DNA of 64,000 bases from CALVZT01 sp964368755 (GCA_964368755.1 CAYJCR010000002.1:1-64000), one strand, 5' to 3'; counted from the stretch's first letter, positions 1 through 8,370 are shown. Notes: generated from the sequence alone by a model not told the origin. Made by a program: numbers and translations.

Positions 1-29
1 ATATGATATCAAATATTAAAAGTAAAGAG

Positions 30-59
30 TTTTTCAAAAATTAAATTATTTTTGAAAAA
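30..59 (-). terminator. AT-rich hairpin downstream of ypeB
   Basis: A perfect 12-bp inverted repeat (positions 30-41 and 48-59, 6-nt loop) lies just after the ypeB stop codon on the minus strand. It is almost entirely A/T and is not followed by a clear T run, so it is a weak terminator candidate or a 3'-end stabilising hairpin for the spoIIR-sleB-ypeB transcript. Confidence 0.45.
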
Positions 60-63
60 ATAT

Positions 64-1386
64 TTACAAAATTAGTTCTCCATTATCAGTTTGTATGACT
101 TTGAGTACTTTGACCTCAACTCCAAGTGTTGCATCTATATATACATAGTATGTGCTTCCCATATAGCTACCACACAACTCATAACACAAGATCTCTTCTC
201 CGTACTCTTGAGGGATAACACAAAGCCTTTGAGTCTTAATGCTTACTTTGGAAGACACTTTTGCCCTTGCATCGGTAGCACCAATCTTTGCAACAACGCT
301 TCCTCTGTCTGCATCATAGTTATAGGCATACGAGCTTGCTTCCCAACCAATAATTTTACCAGAAGTTTTATCAACCTTTATCTTAATCATTTCTGGATAT
401 ATTATGACATTATCCTTCTTGGTAGCAAGATTGAGATAGCATATGCCATCACTAGAAGCACTCCACACAACGGACATATCAGTAATTCCAAAATCCCTAA
501 CAAACTTCTCTGCCATTGTCTTACACTCTTCATCAGAGATATCCCGATCCCCATTAGTACAACTTCCATTCATTGATAGTAAGAACATTCCCCTCTTTGT
601 GACTTGTGCATAATAGCTACAACCATTACTAAGTGTCATATCGAAGTCATATGTCTTGAAGTCGCTATTTGTTTCTCTTACAAATTCAAGATTGCTTACA
701 CCCCAACCTAAGAACTTTTTGTATAGATAATTTTTTGCTTCTTCTTGTGTGCATTCTATTTCATTGAGCCCCTTAATAGTTTTGTTCTTCTGACTATCCG
801 AAAAGGGTCCATCATATATGAGTGTTGGGTATTCTATGGATTCGTTGGCAATGCTAACGAGACTATTAGTAAGGTTATTATCAGACGATAGATTATCAAC
901 TATTCGATATCCACTATTGATATTTCTTGTCATACTATTGAGTTCGTATTTGATAGTACTGACATTGTCATAGATCTTCTCAAGTGCGTCAATTTTTGAT
1001 GCATCTATTATATTATCTTGATAGTTAATTAGTGAAGTACAATAACCATTTACTTGATTAACAAACTTTGTAGTGTTGACAAGTGAATCATCTCTTATAG
1101 GCAAAAAACTTAGGTTGTTTTGAGCAGAAACCGAATCTTTGACAATATCGGAAAGTAACTTTTGTTGATTTTCATAGCTATTAGATACAATTAGTTTGCT
1201 AATATTACTCTCCATACTATTTACATTATCTACAAGTTCATAAAAAGATCTTTCATACATTCCATTGATTGTATTTGCTCTATTGTTGGATCTAGAATAA
1301 TTGACAAAATATCCTATACCAAAGCACACTGCAAGGGTACCCAAAGCAACAGATACGAGTGTTAGGATCAGAGTTGACTTTTTCAC
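64..1386 (-). CDS. ypeB: Germination protein YpeB
   Basis: YpeB is the partner of the spore cortex-lytic enzyme SleB. In Bacillus the two depend on each other for localisation and stability in the dormant spore. The 440-residue product has an N-terminal membrane anchor (about residues 3-25), a helical middle rich in Asn/Ser (about 30-180), and C-terminal PepSY-like segments (about 200-430) with the typical KTSGKIIGWEA-type strand. The start is the GTG at 1386, because a strong AAGGAGG site sits 7 nt upstream; the upstream in-frame ATG at 1410 would place that site inside the gene. It lies 13 nt after the sleB stop, the conserved sleB-ypeB arrangement. Identification rests on length, architecture and this neighbourhood. 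Confidence 0.93.
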   Translation of the reverse strand: MKKSTLILTLVSVALGTLAVCFGIGYFVNYSRSNNRANTINGMYERSFYELVDNVNSMESNISKLIVSNSYENQQKLLSDIVKDSVSAQNNLSFLPIRDDSLVNTTKFVNQVNGYCTSLINYQDNIIDASKIDALEKIYDNVSTIKYELNSMTRNINSGYRIVDNLSSDNNLTNSLVSIANESIEYPTLIYDGPFSDSQKNKTIKGLNEIECTQEEAKNYLYKKFLGWGVSNLEFVRETNSDFKTYDFDMTLSNGCSYYAQVTKRGMFLLSMNGSCTNGDRDISDEECKTMAEKFVRDFGITDMSVVWSASSDGICYLNLATKKDNVIIYPEMIKIKVDKTSGKIIGWEASSYAYNYDADRGSVVAKIGATDARAKVSSKVSIKTQRLCVIPQEYGEEILCYELCGSYMGSTYYVYIDATLGVEVKVLKVIQTDNGELIL

Positions 1387-1399
1387 TATTATACCTCCT

Positions 1400-2062
1400 T
1401 TATATTGCAAATACGTGTTTGCCTATTGTTACTACGATTTGTCTAGAAAATATCCACTTGCTTGTAGCAACATCTGGATTGTAATAATACACGCATCCAT
1501 AAGTTGGGTCCCAGCCATTCATTGCATCTTTTGCTGCTTGGTATGCTGTACTATTGGGTTCAAGATTGATTTGTCCATCATGTACTGCCGTGAATGCCCA
1601 CGGTTGATACACAACACCTGATATTGTATTGGGGAATTCGGGACTCTTGACTCTATTGAGTATGACAGCAGCAACTGCTACCTGTCCGACATATGATTCT
1701 CCCCTAGCCTCAGCATGAACACATTTGGCAAGAAGATATATGTCAGAAGATGATTGACTAGAAGAGTTTAAGCCTAACTTTGCGGCAGTCTTTGCTCCTA
1801 CTATACCATCTGCAGTCAACCCATTATCTCTTTGGAATTGCTTGATGGCATTGATAGAAGCCACTCCCATTATCCCATCTATACTTCCACTATAATATCC
1901 AAAATCTTTGAGTTTTTGTTGAATCTGCTTATTGTAACTGGATGTTGCCACCGTTATTGCTTGCTCGTTGCTAGATACATTGTTGATAACTAACGACATA
2001 CTACTAGATATCGCAATAATAATCGCAAAACATATTACCATTATACATATTGACTTTCTCAT
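1400..2062 (-). CDS. sleB: Spore cortex-lytic enzyme SleB
   Basis: This is a lytic transglycosylase that cleaves cortex peptidoglycan containing muramic-delta-lactam during germination. The 220 residues contain a signal/anchor segment (about 5-25), a peptidoglycan-binding type-1 repeat (about 42-98, with the YYSGSIDGIMG and GLTADGIVGAKT motifs) and a SleB/Hydrolase_2 catalytic domain (about 105-220). The catalytic Glu is in the HAEARGE motif, and the domain ends with the typical YYNPDVATSKW...TIGKHVFA block. It is preceded by spoIIR with a 3-nt gap and followed by ypeB, so the three form one operon. In Bacillus sleB is forespore-expressed; placement behind spoIIR would also give early forespore transcription here. 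Confidence 0.95.
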   Translation of the reverse strand: MRKSICIMVICFAIIIAISSSMSLVINNVSSNEQAITVATSSYNKQIQQKLKDFGYYSGSIDGIMGVASINAIKQFQRDNGLTADGIVGAKTAAKLGLNSSSQSSSDIYLLAKCVHAEARGESYVGQVAVAAVILNRVKSPEFPNTISGVVYQPWAFTAVHDGQINLEPNSTAYQAAKDAMNGWDPTYGCVYYYNPDVATSKWIFSRQIVVTIGKHVFAI

Positions 2063-2065
2063 ACC

Positions 2066-2590
2066 TTACCCCTTACCAAAAAAGTTATTGACAATCTCTA
2101 CTAACTTCGACTTGTATGTAATGTTACTAGTTGTATCTACAAAACACAACGGTGGATATATCACACACCACCAATTATCTCCCTTTGCTTGTCCAAGTTC
2201 TACGATAAGAGCATCATAATAGCCACTATTTAGGACTGTTCCATCATAACTACGGGTAGGAAAATACTCATTAGTAACTTTTGCATTGGACTTGTACTCA
2301 TATCCATACTTTGTTAGGACTTCATTTGCTTTGTCCGTAATATCGGACAACTTACTACTTACCACGCTCTGAGCAGAAACTTTGGAATCACATTCTGCTA
2401 AGTAAGGGGTGATGAGCTTGACTATCTCATCTTTGACTTTGTACTTTACATATTGGTCACTTTCTAGATTAGAATTGGCTCTAATATGTATGCGAAGAAA
2501 TTCAAGGCTTATATTTTCTTTCTTTGGTTGCAATAGAATAACTGAAATAATAGCCATAACTAATAACAATACAAAAGCAATCTTTTTCAT
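2066..2590 (-). CDS. spoIIR: Stage II sporulation protein R (SpoIIR)
   Basis: SpoIIR is secreted from the forespore into the intermembrane space, where it triggers SpoIIGA to process pro-sigma-E in the mother cell. The 174 residues begin with a signal/anchor helix (about 3-20) followed by the family signature FLRIHIRANSNLESDQ and VKDEI, then the C-terminal WWCVIYPPLCFVD block. The start is the ATG at 2590 behind GAGGTGGG; the in-frame GTG 6 nt upstream is part of that ribosome site. It is first in the spoIIR-sleB-ypeB operon. An apparent sigma-F promoter precedes it, which matches the known sigma-F control of spoIIR. Linkage to the germination lytic pair differs from Bacillus. Confidence 0.94.
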   Translation of the reverse strand: MKKIAFVLLLVMAIISVILLQPKKENISLEFLRIHIRANSNLESDQYVKYKVKDEIVKLITPYLAECDSKVSAQSVVSSKLSDITDKANEVLTKYGYEYKSNAKVTNEYFPTRSYDGTVLNSGYYDALIVELGQAKGDNWWCVIYPPLCFVDTTSNITYKSKLVEIVNNFFGKG

Positions 2591-2612
2591 ACCCACCTCT
2601 ATTTTTTGGTAT

Positions 2613-2642
2613 AATTATTGCCAATAATAATGATGTATAAAC
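2613..2642 (-). promoter_or_regulatory. Putative sigma-F promoter of spoIIR
   Basis: Read on the minus strand: GTTTA (2642-2638), a 15-nt spacer, then GGCAATAATT (2622-2613). This fits the Bacillus sigma-F consensus GYWTA-N15-GGNRANANTW at every defined position. It lies about 25-50 nt upstream of the spoIIR start and downstream of the sipL terminator, so the operon would have its own forespore promoter. Confidence 0.6.
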
Positions 2643-2670
2643 AAAAAAAATAGCTCTTTTGGAGCTATTT
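2643..2670 (-). terminator. Rho-independent terminator of sipL
   Basis: A 9-bp hairpin (aaatagctc / gagctattt, 5-nt loop) is followed on the minus strand by a run of eight T. It sits 14 nt past the sipL stop and separates sipL from the spoIIR operon. Confidence 0.85.
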
Positions 2671-2683
2671 TTTAATGCTTTGA

Positions 2684-4156
2684 TTATCTTTTTCTATATA
2701 CAATCAGTTTTTCACCACCAACAAGTGGAAGAGATATGTCTTCATTCTGAGCCAAAAGCTCTTCTGCTGATATGTTGAGTTGCTTACCAATATCCCAAAT
2801 GGTTTGATCAGGTCTAACAACATATATCTCCAATGGACAGAAAGTTTCGGTCTTAGGTTCTCCAAGATTGATTTCTGTGATAATAGCTGAGACTTTGTTC
2901 CTGCTTACACACAAATGTGTCTTGAGCAGAGCAACTATCTCAAGTTGTCCTTTGCGGACTTTTGCCGTAATCTCCCCGAATATAATACGAGGAATGATAC
3001 TATCTCCATCTTGAAGATCTTCATATCCTAGGTTGAGTACAAAAGGCACATCTACAATAATAGAATTGTTAACTTCCTTATCATCTTCTTCACTCTTATA
3101 TATAACATCAACTAACGCAATACCTTCTATGCTAATTTCTTTGCCAGAAATATTTGTACTGATAATATTGATATTATCTCCGATTGCTCCAACAATTTTA
3201 TCTATTGGTGTTGTTTGATCCTCTACTGCCACAGTTGACATAATGGTCTCATCATAATACTTACAAGGGAGATACTTAGTCTGAGCAATCGATTGCGTTG
3301 TGAAGTTGACTTCATACTCTGTGCTATAAGCATCTTCAATACATTCACAATCTTGCCTTGCTATAACCTTGTAGCATACTTCCATAGGCATATCAATAGA
3401 TGTGCCATTATCTGAAGCTACTATTTCACCTTCACCATTATTACAAATACATGCTCTCACTATGTCTGTTGGTTGCAAGGAAGCAACTGCTATTTCTTCT
3501 TCAAATGGCACAGTTATTATTGTATTCTTGATATTGCCATCCACATTGTTCAATGTATTGAGTACAGTCTCACCACTTAACACAAAGTATTCTGCTTTTG
3601 GTTCACAACTCTTAATAATACTATTGAAGGACTTAAATACCACATCGCCTTGACCAATAGCACCCGTTACAACAAAGTTGTGTTTGCCACGATCTTTTAT
3701 ATAATTTGCTTCGAACTCCACCTCTTTGACAAAAATATTGTCATCAGGCTTATTACACTCAAACTCCTGACAACTTGTCAAATACACTTCGCACGATACA
3801 ATTGGACTTGCAACAATATCTCCGTTAACAATACTTGCATTGACGCCATCAAAGATATTACAAATGGCTTCAACCTTGTTGTCTGGAGAGATTTTAGCAT
3901 TCTCATAACTCATTACAAAGTTTTCGCGTGCCGACACGCTACTCAACGAACCGTCTTCTAAGAACACGGCACCTTCGAATATAACTTCTCCAATAATTTT
4001 TGCTTCGGCATTAGATTCTTCAATGTTCCTTATACAAGAAGTTGCTACAAGAGTAAGGATTTTTGCTACCTTTCCTGTCGATAATGGTATAGTAGCATTT
4101 ACCTTAATTTGCGACACTCCTAGTTTTTCTCTTAGACAAACTTTTTTTTCATCCAT
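2684..4156 (-). CDS. SipL/SpoVID-like spore coat morphogenetic protein (DUF3794 + LysM)
   Basis: The 490 residues contain repeated DUF3794-type beta-rich modules (roughly 5-130, 140-260 and 290-435). They end with one LysM domain (about 446-490: YVVRPDQTIWDIGKQLNIS...). That is the architecture of C. difficile SipL, the partner of the ATPase SpoIVA that tethers the coat to the forespore surface, and is functionally analogous to Bacillus SpoVID. There is no signal peptide, as expected for a mother-cell cytoplasmic protein. The gene is flanked by its own terminator and a sigma-E-like promoter, so it appears monocistronic. Ribosome site: AAAGGAGAAG before the ATG at 4156. I recognise the family, but orthology to sipL is inferred. 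Confidence 0.85.
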   Translation of the reverse strand: MDEKKVCLREKLGVSQIKVNATIPLSTGKVAKILTLVATSCIRNIEESNAEAKIIGEVIFEGAVFLEDGSLSSVSARENFVMSYENAKISPDNKVEAICNIFDGVNASIVNGDIVASPIVSCEVYLTSCQEFECNKPDDNIFVKEVEFEANYIKDRGKHNFVVTGAIGQGDVVFKSFNSIIKSCEPKAEYFVLSGETVLNTLNNVDGNIKNTIITVPFEEEIAVASLQPTDIVRACICNNGEGEIVASDNGTSIDMPMEVCYKVIARQDCECIEDAYSTEYEVNFTTQSIAQTKYLPCKYYDETIMSTVAVEDQTTPIDKIVGAIGDNINIISTNISGKEISIEGIALVDVIYKSEEDDKEVNNSIIVDVPFVLNLGYEDLQDGDSIIPRIIFGEITAKVRKGQLEIVALLKTHLCVSRNKVSAIITEINLGEPKTETFCPLEIYVVRPDQTIWDIGKQLNISAEELLAQNEDISLPLVGGEKLIVYRKR

Positions 4157-4185
4157 ACTCTTACTTCTCCTTTTCTGCTTAATAT

Positions 4186-4214
4186 AAGATATAGTCAGAA
4201 AAGTAAAAATATGC
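4186..4214 (-). promoter_or_regulatory. Possible sigma-E promoter of the sipL-like gene
   Basis: On the minus strand GCATATT (4214-4208) matches the sigma-E -35 KMATATT at 7 of 7 positions. After a 14-nt spacer, TATATCTT (4193-4186) matches the -10 CATACAHT at only 5 of 8. Sigma-E control is expected for a mother-cell coat protein. The weak -10 keeps this tentative. Confidence 0.35.
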
Positions 4215-4222
4215 CAATTATT

Positions 4223-4465
4223 TTAATTTACAAGAAGAATCTTAACATCTCCACACAACACATCGCTATATGAGTATGTCAAACTATCAATATTTGCATT
4301 ATCATGTATTTTGATAGTGAACACCGATGGATATACTTTGGATATAATACCTTGGAAGTTCTCAATCTTACGTCTTCCACGATTTACTTCCATACTTATA
4401 GTCTTACCCACAAGGTCTTTTATCTGTTGTTTGATATCATTTACTGACAATCCTGCACTTCTCAT
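4223..4465 (-). CDS. veg: Veg family protein
   Basis: This is a small (80 aa) beta-barrel-like protein of the Veg/DUF1021 family. In B. subtilis veg follows rsmA (ksgA), is very strongly transcribed and has been linked to biofilm gene expression and spore outgrowth; its molecular role is unclear. Family hallmarks are the N-terminal helix with DIKQQIKDLVGKTISMEVNRGRRK and the C-terminal SYSYSDVL-like strand (here LTYSYSDVLCGDV). The start is the ATG at 4465 behind TTGAGGTGATAACA; the upstream in-frame GTG lies inside the ribosome site. A hairpin with a T run separates it from rsmA, and no separate promoter is obvious, so expression may depend on readthrough. Confidence 0.88.
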   Translation of the reverse strand: MRSAGLSVNDIKQQIKDLVGKTISMEVNRGRRKIENFQGIISKVYPSVFTIKIHDNANIDSLTYSYSDVLCGDVKILLVN

Positions 4466-4494
4466 TGTTATCACCTCAATGATTGCATTATTGA

Positions 4495-4525
4495 CAAAAA
4501 AGTTCCAATTGATACTTGGAACTTT
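4495..4525 (-). terminator. Terminator/attenuator between rsmA and veg
   Basis: A 10-bp stem (AAAGTTCCAA / TTGGAACTTT, 7-nt loop) is followed by six T on the minus strand. It lies directly after the rsmA stop and about 30 nt before veg. Confidence 0.75.
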
Positions 4526-4533
4526 GATAACTA

Positions 4534-5325
4534 TTATTTATATATTATATTGTATAACCTTATAAAGGCATCTGTATCTAACGCCTCTCCACGTATAGAC
4601 AAATCTAAGTTGCAATCAGCTAGCACTTTCTCACATTCGGCTCGCGACATATCCAATCCACTCATAAGATTGTTGATAAGAGTCTTCCTTCTCATAGCAA
4701 AGCATTTGCCCACAAAGCTATTGAACTTGGCTTGGTCAATATCATATTTACGTTCGAATACAATCTTAACCATAGCAGAGTCAACGTTTGGCTGAGGATA
4801 AAACATATTCCTCTTGACTATCCTTGTGATACTAGCCTTACCCATACTATCTATTATGACACTTATTATTCCATAAGCTTTGGTATTAGGCTCAGCACAG
4901 ATACGTTCTGCGACTTCTTTCTGTACCATTATCGATAGTTGACTTAGACGTGTGCTTTCTTCCAAGAACTTAAATAGTATTGGCGTTGTTATATAGTAAG
5001 GAAGATTGGCAACTAAGATATATTTACCAGCAAAGTGAGATTCTATATCTTGCATATTGGCTTTCATTATATCTTGATTGATAATCTTAACATTAGAATA
5101 TTCTCTAAGGTTGTCATTCAATATTGGAATAAGATCCTTGTCTATCTCATATGACACAACTTTGTTAGCAACAGATGCTAGGCATCTAGTCAAAGAGCCT
5201 TCTCCAGGGCCTATCTCAAGTACATCGCTATCCTTCTCGACATCAGCTTCCATAGTTATCGCTTTGAGCAAGTTGGTATCGCTAATGAAGTTCTGACCAT
5301 ATTTCTTTTTGTGTACAAAGTCCAT
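4534..5325 (-). CDS. rsmA: 16S rRNA (adenine1518-N6/adenine1519-N6)-dimethyltransferase
   Basis: RsmA (KsgA) dimethylates A1518 and A1519 in helix 45 of 16S rRNA during small-subunit maturation; its loss gives kasugamycin resistance. The 263-residue protein starts MDFVHKKKYGQNFISD (the family KKSLGQNFL motif) and has the SAM-binding GPGEGSLT motif (about 40-47) and the catalytic NLPYY motif (about 105). It ends with the helical C-terminal domain carrying QPNVDSAMV and RRKTLINNL. It begins immediately after the tatD stop, and the conserved order tatD-rsmA-veg is typical of Bacillota. Confidence 0.97.
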   Translation of the reverse strand: MDFVHKKKYGQNFISDTNLLKAITMEADVEKDSDVLEIGPGEGSLTRCLASVANKVVSYEIDKDLIPILNDNLREYSNVKIINQDIMKANMQDIESHFAGKYILVANLPYYITTPILFKFLEESTRLSQLSIMVQKEVAERICAEPNTKAYGIISVIIDSMGKASITRIVKRNMFYPQPNVDSAMVKIVFERKYDIDQAKFNSFVGKCFAMRRKTLINNLMSGLDMSRAECEKVLADCNLDLSIRGEALDTDAFIRLYNIIYK

Positions 5326-6096
5326 TTACTTCATCCTTTTGAAAAGTTTTTTTGCATTCTCGTATGATTGTTCTATTACTTCTTCGGTACTTATGCTTTT
5401 TATTTCACCAATCTTCTCAGCAACAATCCTCACATACTTTGGATAATTGAGTTGACCTCTGTATGGCACAGGTGTTAGGTACGGGCAATCAGTCTCAATA
5501 AGTATCCTATCCATAGGAACTGCCTTAACTACATCAATTATTTTGTTAGCATTGTTGAATGTTATTACACCGTTAAATGATAGATATAAGCCGTACCTTA
5601 AGAACTTATTTGCACTCTCAATACTTCCGCTATAACTATGCACAACTCCACCATATGCTAATTTGTCAGCATTCTCTTGAAGTATTGTCTCAAAGTCGCC
5701 CATTGCCTCTCTTATATGGAAGACAATAGGAAGTTTGTTGAGATAGGCAAGCTCAATCTGTTTGACAAAAGTATCTCGTTGTACTTCATGAGAACAAAAG
5801 TCATAGTGATAATCTAGTCCAATCTCTCCTACTGCAACCACTTTGTCATCTTGACATAATGTATTGATGACATTCTGCATATCTAAGTCAAACTTATTTG
5901 CATAGTGAGGATGCAATCCAACCGTGCTATATATGTTATCATTGGTTCTAGCAATATCAAGTGCTGACAAACTTGTCTCCTTGTCACAACCTGCTATAAT
6001 ACAACCACCTACTCCATCTTGAGCGAATGATTGAACTATCTGCTCACTACTTGGATATTTCTCATCATTGATATGTGTATGAGTATCAAATAACAT
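5326..6096 (-). CDS. TatD family metal-dependent hydrolase (DNase)
   Basis: This 256-residue TIM-barrel amidohydrolase-fold protein carries the metal ligands of the TatD family: DTHTHIN at the N-terminus, GEIGLDYHYD (about 90-100), H in FHIRE, VHSYSG, and ETDCPYLTP (about 200-208). Family members act as 3'-5' exonucleases or D-aminoacyl hydrolases; the exact substrate is not known from sequence. The start at 6096 is chosen because AAGGAAGTG lies upstream and homologues begin MLFDTHTH; the longer frame to 6243 would run through the spmA promoter region. It forms an operon with rsmA with no intergenic bases. Confidence 0.93.
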   Translation of the reverse strand: MLFDTHTHINDEKYPSSEQIVQSFAQDGVGGCIIAGCDKETSLSALDIARTNDNIYSTVGLHPHYANKFDLDMQNVINTLCQDDKVVAVGEIGLDYHYDFCSHEVQRDTFVKQIELAYLNKLPIVFHIREAMGDFETILQENADKLAYGGVVHSYSGSIESANKFLRYGLYLSFNGVITFNNANKIIDVVKAVPMDRILIETDCPYLTPVPYRGQLNYPKYVRIVAEKIGEIKSISTEEVIEQSYENAKKLFKRMK

Positions 6097-6184
6097 TACT
6101 GCACTTCCTTTATGGAACAATATTAGCATTTTATTCGTATAAAGTAAAGTAATCAATGTTGATGGACAAGCATAGATATTAAGT

Positions 6185-6751
6185 ATGAATACTATGTGGA
6201 TAATTTTTATGGTAGCTTCATCTAGCATACTTTTGATATGCAATCCTAACGGTCTTATATCGGGGATGTTCTCTGCTAGCGAGAACGCCCTGAAACTCTG
6301 TGCAGAATTATGCGTTATTTATGCAGTATGGCTAGGAATACTACAAATACTGTCTGATTGCAAAGTTAATGATAGATTTGCTAGAATACTAAATCCTGTA
6401 ATAAGAAAGTTATTCGGTAATGTAGACAAAGAGACTGCCAAGCTCATATCTCTCAACCTGTCCTCCAATATGCTAGGTATGGGTGGAGCCAGTACTCCTC
6501 TTGGTATCAAGGCTATGCAGAGACTCGATGACCATTCGGGGACTGCAACAAAAGCTATGATAATGCTAATGGTTATCAATGCTACATCTGTTCAGTTGCT
6601 TCCAACAACAGTACTTGGACTTCGGTCTTCTATGGGTAGTAGCAATCCATCAGATATAATACTCCCTAGTCTGATCGCAACAATGATAACAACTATTGTT
6701 GGTATATCGCTAGTTGTATTGTGTAGTAGAAAAAAGAAGAGGCATTTGTAA
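6185..6751 (+). CDS. spmA: Spore maturation protein A (SpmA)
   Basis: This integral membrane nucleoside-recognition (Gate) domain protein works with SpmB in spore core dehydration and heat resistance in Bacillus and Clostridium. The 188 residues hold hydrophobic segments at about 2-18, 37-58, 98-128 and 153-180, plus the conserved ETAKLISLNLSSNMLGMGGASTPLGIKAM segment. The 88-bp gap to the divergent tatD is its only promoter space. No Shine-Dalgarno sequence is visible ahead of the ATG at 6185 or the next at 6194; the in-frame stop just upstream (TAG at 6174-6176) fixes the 5' limit. The stop overlaps the spmB ATG. Confidence 0.92.
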   Translation: MNTMWIIFMVASSSILLICNPNGLISGMFSASENALKLCAELCVIYAVWLGILQILSDCKVNDRFARILNPVIRKLFGNVDKETAKLISLNLSSNMLGMGGASTPLGIKAMQRLDDHSGTATKAMIMLMVINATSVQLLPTTVLGLRSSMGSSNPSDIILPSLIATMITTIVGISLVVLCSRKKKRHL

Positions 6752-7257
6752 TGAGTAAGTATATTCTTCCTATTATGATAATACTATGCTTGATTATTGC
6801 TCCTATAAAGAAAGTAAACGCATACAAAAGTTTTGTTGGTGGTGCCAAACAGAGCATTCCTCTTGTTATAGACCTATTCCCTTATATCGCAGCGATATTC
6901 ATAATGGTAGAACTTATCAATGTTAGTGGTTTAACTAAGGTTATTTCGACCTTAACAAGCCCTATATTCAGAGTTTTTGGCATTCCTGAGGAATTATCCC
7001 AACTCGTTATTCTCAAGCCATTTACAGGCTCCGGCTCGCTAGCATTACTTAGTGATATATATACCACTTATGGTGTGGATAGTTATGTGTCACGATGTGC
7101 TAGTGTTATAATGGGCAGTAGTGAGACGGTATTCTACATATCTACAATATATTTTTCCAAAACCAAAGTAACAAAACTTTTGTACGCAATCCCCGTATCC
7201 TTGATTGCTTGTCTTGTTGGAGCAATAGTTTCTTGTGCATTATGCAAGATTATGTAA
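6751..7257 (+). CDS. spmB: Spore maturation protein B (SpmB)
   Basis: This is the second subunit of the SpmAB pair (168 aa), also with a nucleoside-recognition Gate-type fold. The conserved segments are KQSIPLVIDLFPYIAAIFIMVELI, the GIPEELSQLVILKPFTGSGSLALL motif (about 77-99) and SSETVFYIS. Its ATG overlaps the spmA TAA (TAATG), so the two are translationally coupled. Spore-core dehydration is the known role in Bacillus. No terminator is obvious after it. Confidence 0.93.
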   Translation: MSKYILPIMIILCLIIAPIKKVNAYKSFVGGAKQSIPLVIDLFPYIAAIFIMVELINVSGLTKVISTLTSPIFRVFGIPEELSQLVILKPFTGSGSLALLSDIYTTYGVDSYVSRCASVIMGSSETVFYISTIYFSKTKVTKLLYAIPVSLIACLVGAIVSCALCKIM

Positions 7258-7554
7258 TACGACCGAATTGTGGAATAAACCCCAAAACATTATACTTTCT
7301 ATCTAAAAAACTACCATATTGAAGATAAAATTGTATTTAATCTTATCAAGACAAATAATCCTTCAAATAATGTGTAAAATCACAACTTCGCCAACAAACT
7401 TAGAAAAAAGCAGAAAGAATTCGACTATTTATACTAAAAATCAAAAAAACTTGGGCTATCTTAACAAAATATTGCACAAAAAAAATTATGTGATCTTCCT
7501 TCTATATGCTAAACTGCCATTGTTACAAAAAAAACAAATAGGAGGATGGTATAT
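7258..7554. other. Intergenic region upstream of spo0A
   Basis: This is 297 bp with no ORF. It must carry the spo0A promoter, but no clear sigma-A or sigma-H site stands out. The sequence around 7419-7427 (attcgacta) is one base off an inverted Spo0A box (TTCGACA), which would suit autoregulation, but a single near-match is weak evidence. A TATGCTAAACTG string (7505-7516) recurs ahead of the gene at 28042. Confidence 0.4.
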
Positions 7555-8310
7555 ATGAATACCGAAACAAAACAAATACTTCTAGTACAGGAAAACACAG
7601 AATACTCACAAAAGGTTATCGAACAGATAAAACTATCGAACAATTACTTTATCAAAAACATTTGCGACGGCGATCTTGCAATAAAAGAACTTGAAAATAA
7701 TCATTATGACCTCGTTATAACAGATCTGGTTCTACCGATAGTAGATGGCTTCGAAGTATTAGAAAAAATCGCTGGACTTCCTATCAAACCAAAGGTACTT
7801 GTCTTATCTTCGATAACACAAGACGCCTTCATATCTAAAGCTATGGATATTGGGTGCGACTACTTCTTACCAAAATCCACTACCATTAGCCTATTGATAA
7901 AAAGAATAAACGAATTATTTACACAAGAAACAAAAACTAGTCCAATAAGACAATCAAAAAATCGTGTGCTTGATGAAAAAATCAGCAACATATTCATCAC
8001 AGTCGGCATACCTGCTCACATCAAAGGTTATCAATTCTTGAGAGAAGCAATCAAAATGGCGATTGACAACCCAGAGATAATCAACTCTATTACCAAACAG
8101 TTATATCCATCTATTGCTAATAGATTCGAAACAAGTGCAAGCAAAGTTGAACGTGCAATAAGACACGCAATCGAAGTCGCTTGGAATAGAGGTAAAATAG
8201 AGAATATCAATAATTTATTTGGCATCAAAGTCTATAGCAGTAACGAAAAACCAACCAACGGAGAGTTTATAGCTTTGGTTGCTGACAAAATGTTAATTGA
8301 AGGAGCATAA
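7555..8310 (+). CDS. spo0A: Sporulation master regulator Spo0A
   Basis: This response regulator commits cells to sporulation. Residues 5-125 form the receiver with phospho-acceptor D57 (ITDLVLP), switch Ser85 and Lys107. Residues 142-251 are a Spo0A-type effector domain, nearly identical to the Bacillus one, including PAHIKGYQFLREAI, LYPSIA and the recognition helix VERAIRHAIEVAWNRG. The N-terminal acidic pair that binds Mg2+ in receivers (DD in B. subtilis) reads Q12-E13 here, which is unusual. The start is the ATG at 7555, 9 nt after AGGAGG; the ATG at 7546 lies inside that site. It is monocistronic and not linked to spoIVB. Confidence 0.97.
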   Translation: MNTETKQILLVQENTEYSQKVIEQIKLSNNYFIKNICDGDLAIKELENNHYDLVITDLVLPIVDGFEVLEKIAGLPIKPKVLVLSSITQDAFISKAMDIGCDYFLPKSTTISLLIKRINELFTQETKTSPIRQSKNRVLDEKISNIFITVGIPAHIKGYQFLREAIKMAIDNPEIINSITKQLYPSIANRFETSASKVERAIRHAIEVAWNRGKIENINNLFGIKVYSSNEKPTNGEFIALVADKMLIEGA

Positions 8311-8370
8311 TAGTATTTTTTTATTCCCAAAACCGTCAAAAATATATAAAAAATATTTTTAATAAAATAG

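Noticed and set aside
91..576. A 161-codon plus-strand frame opposite ypeB
   Set aside because: No ribosome site, no family resemblance, and it lies fully antisense to a well-identified gene.
7319..7557. A 79-codon frame upstream of spo0A
   Set aside because: Poor start context and composition dominated by A-rich intergenic sequence; it ends inside the spo0A start region.
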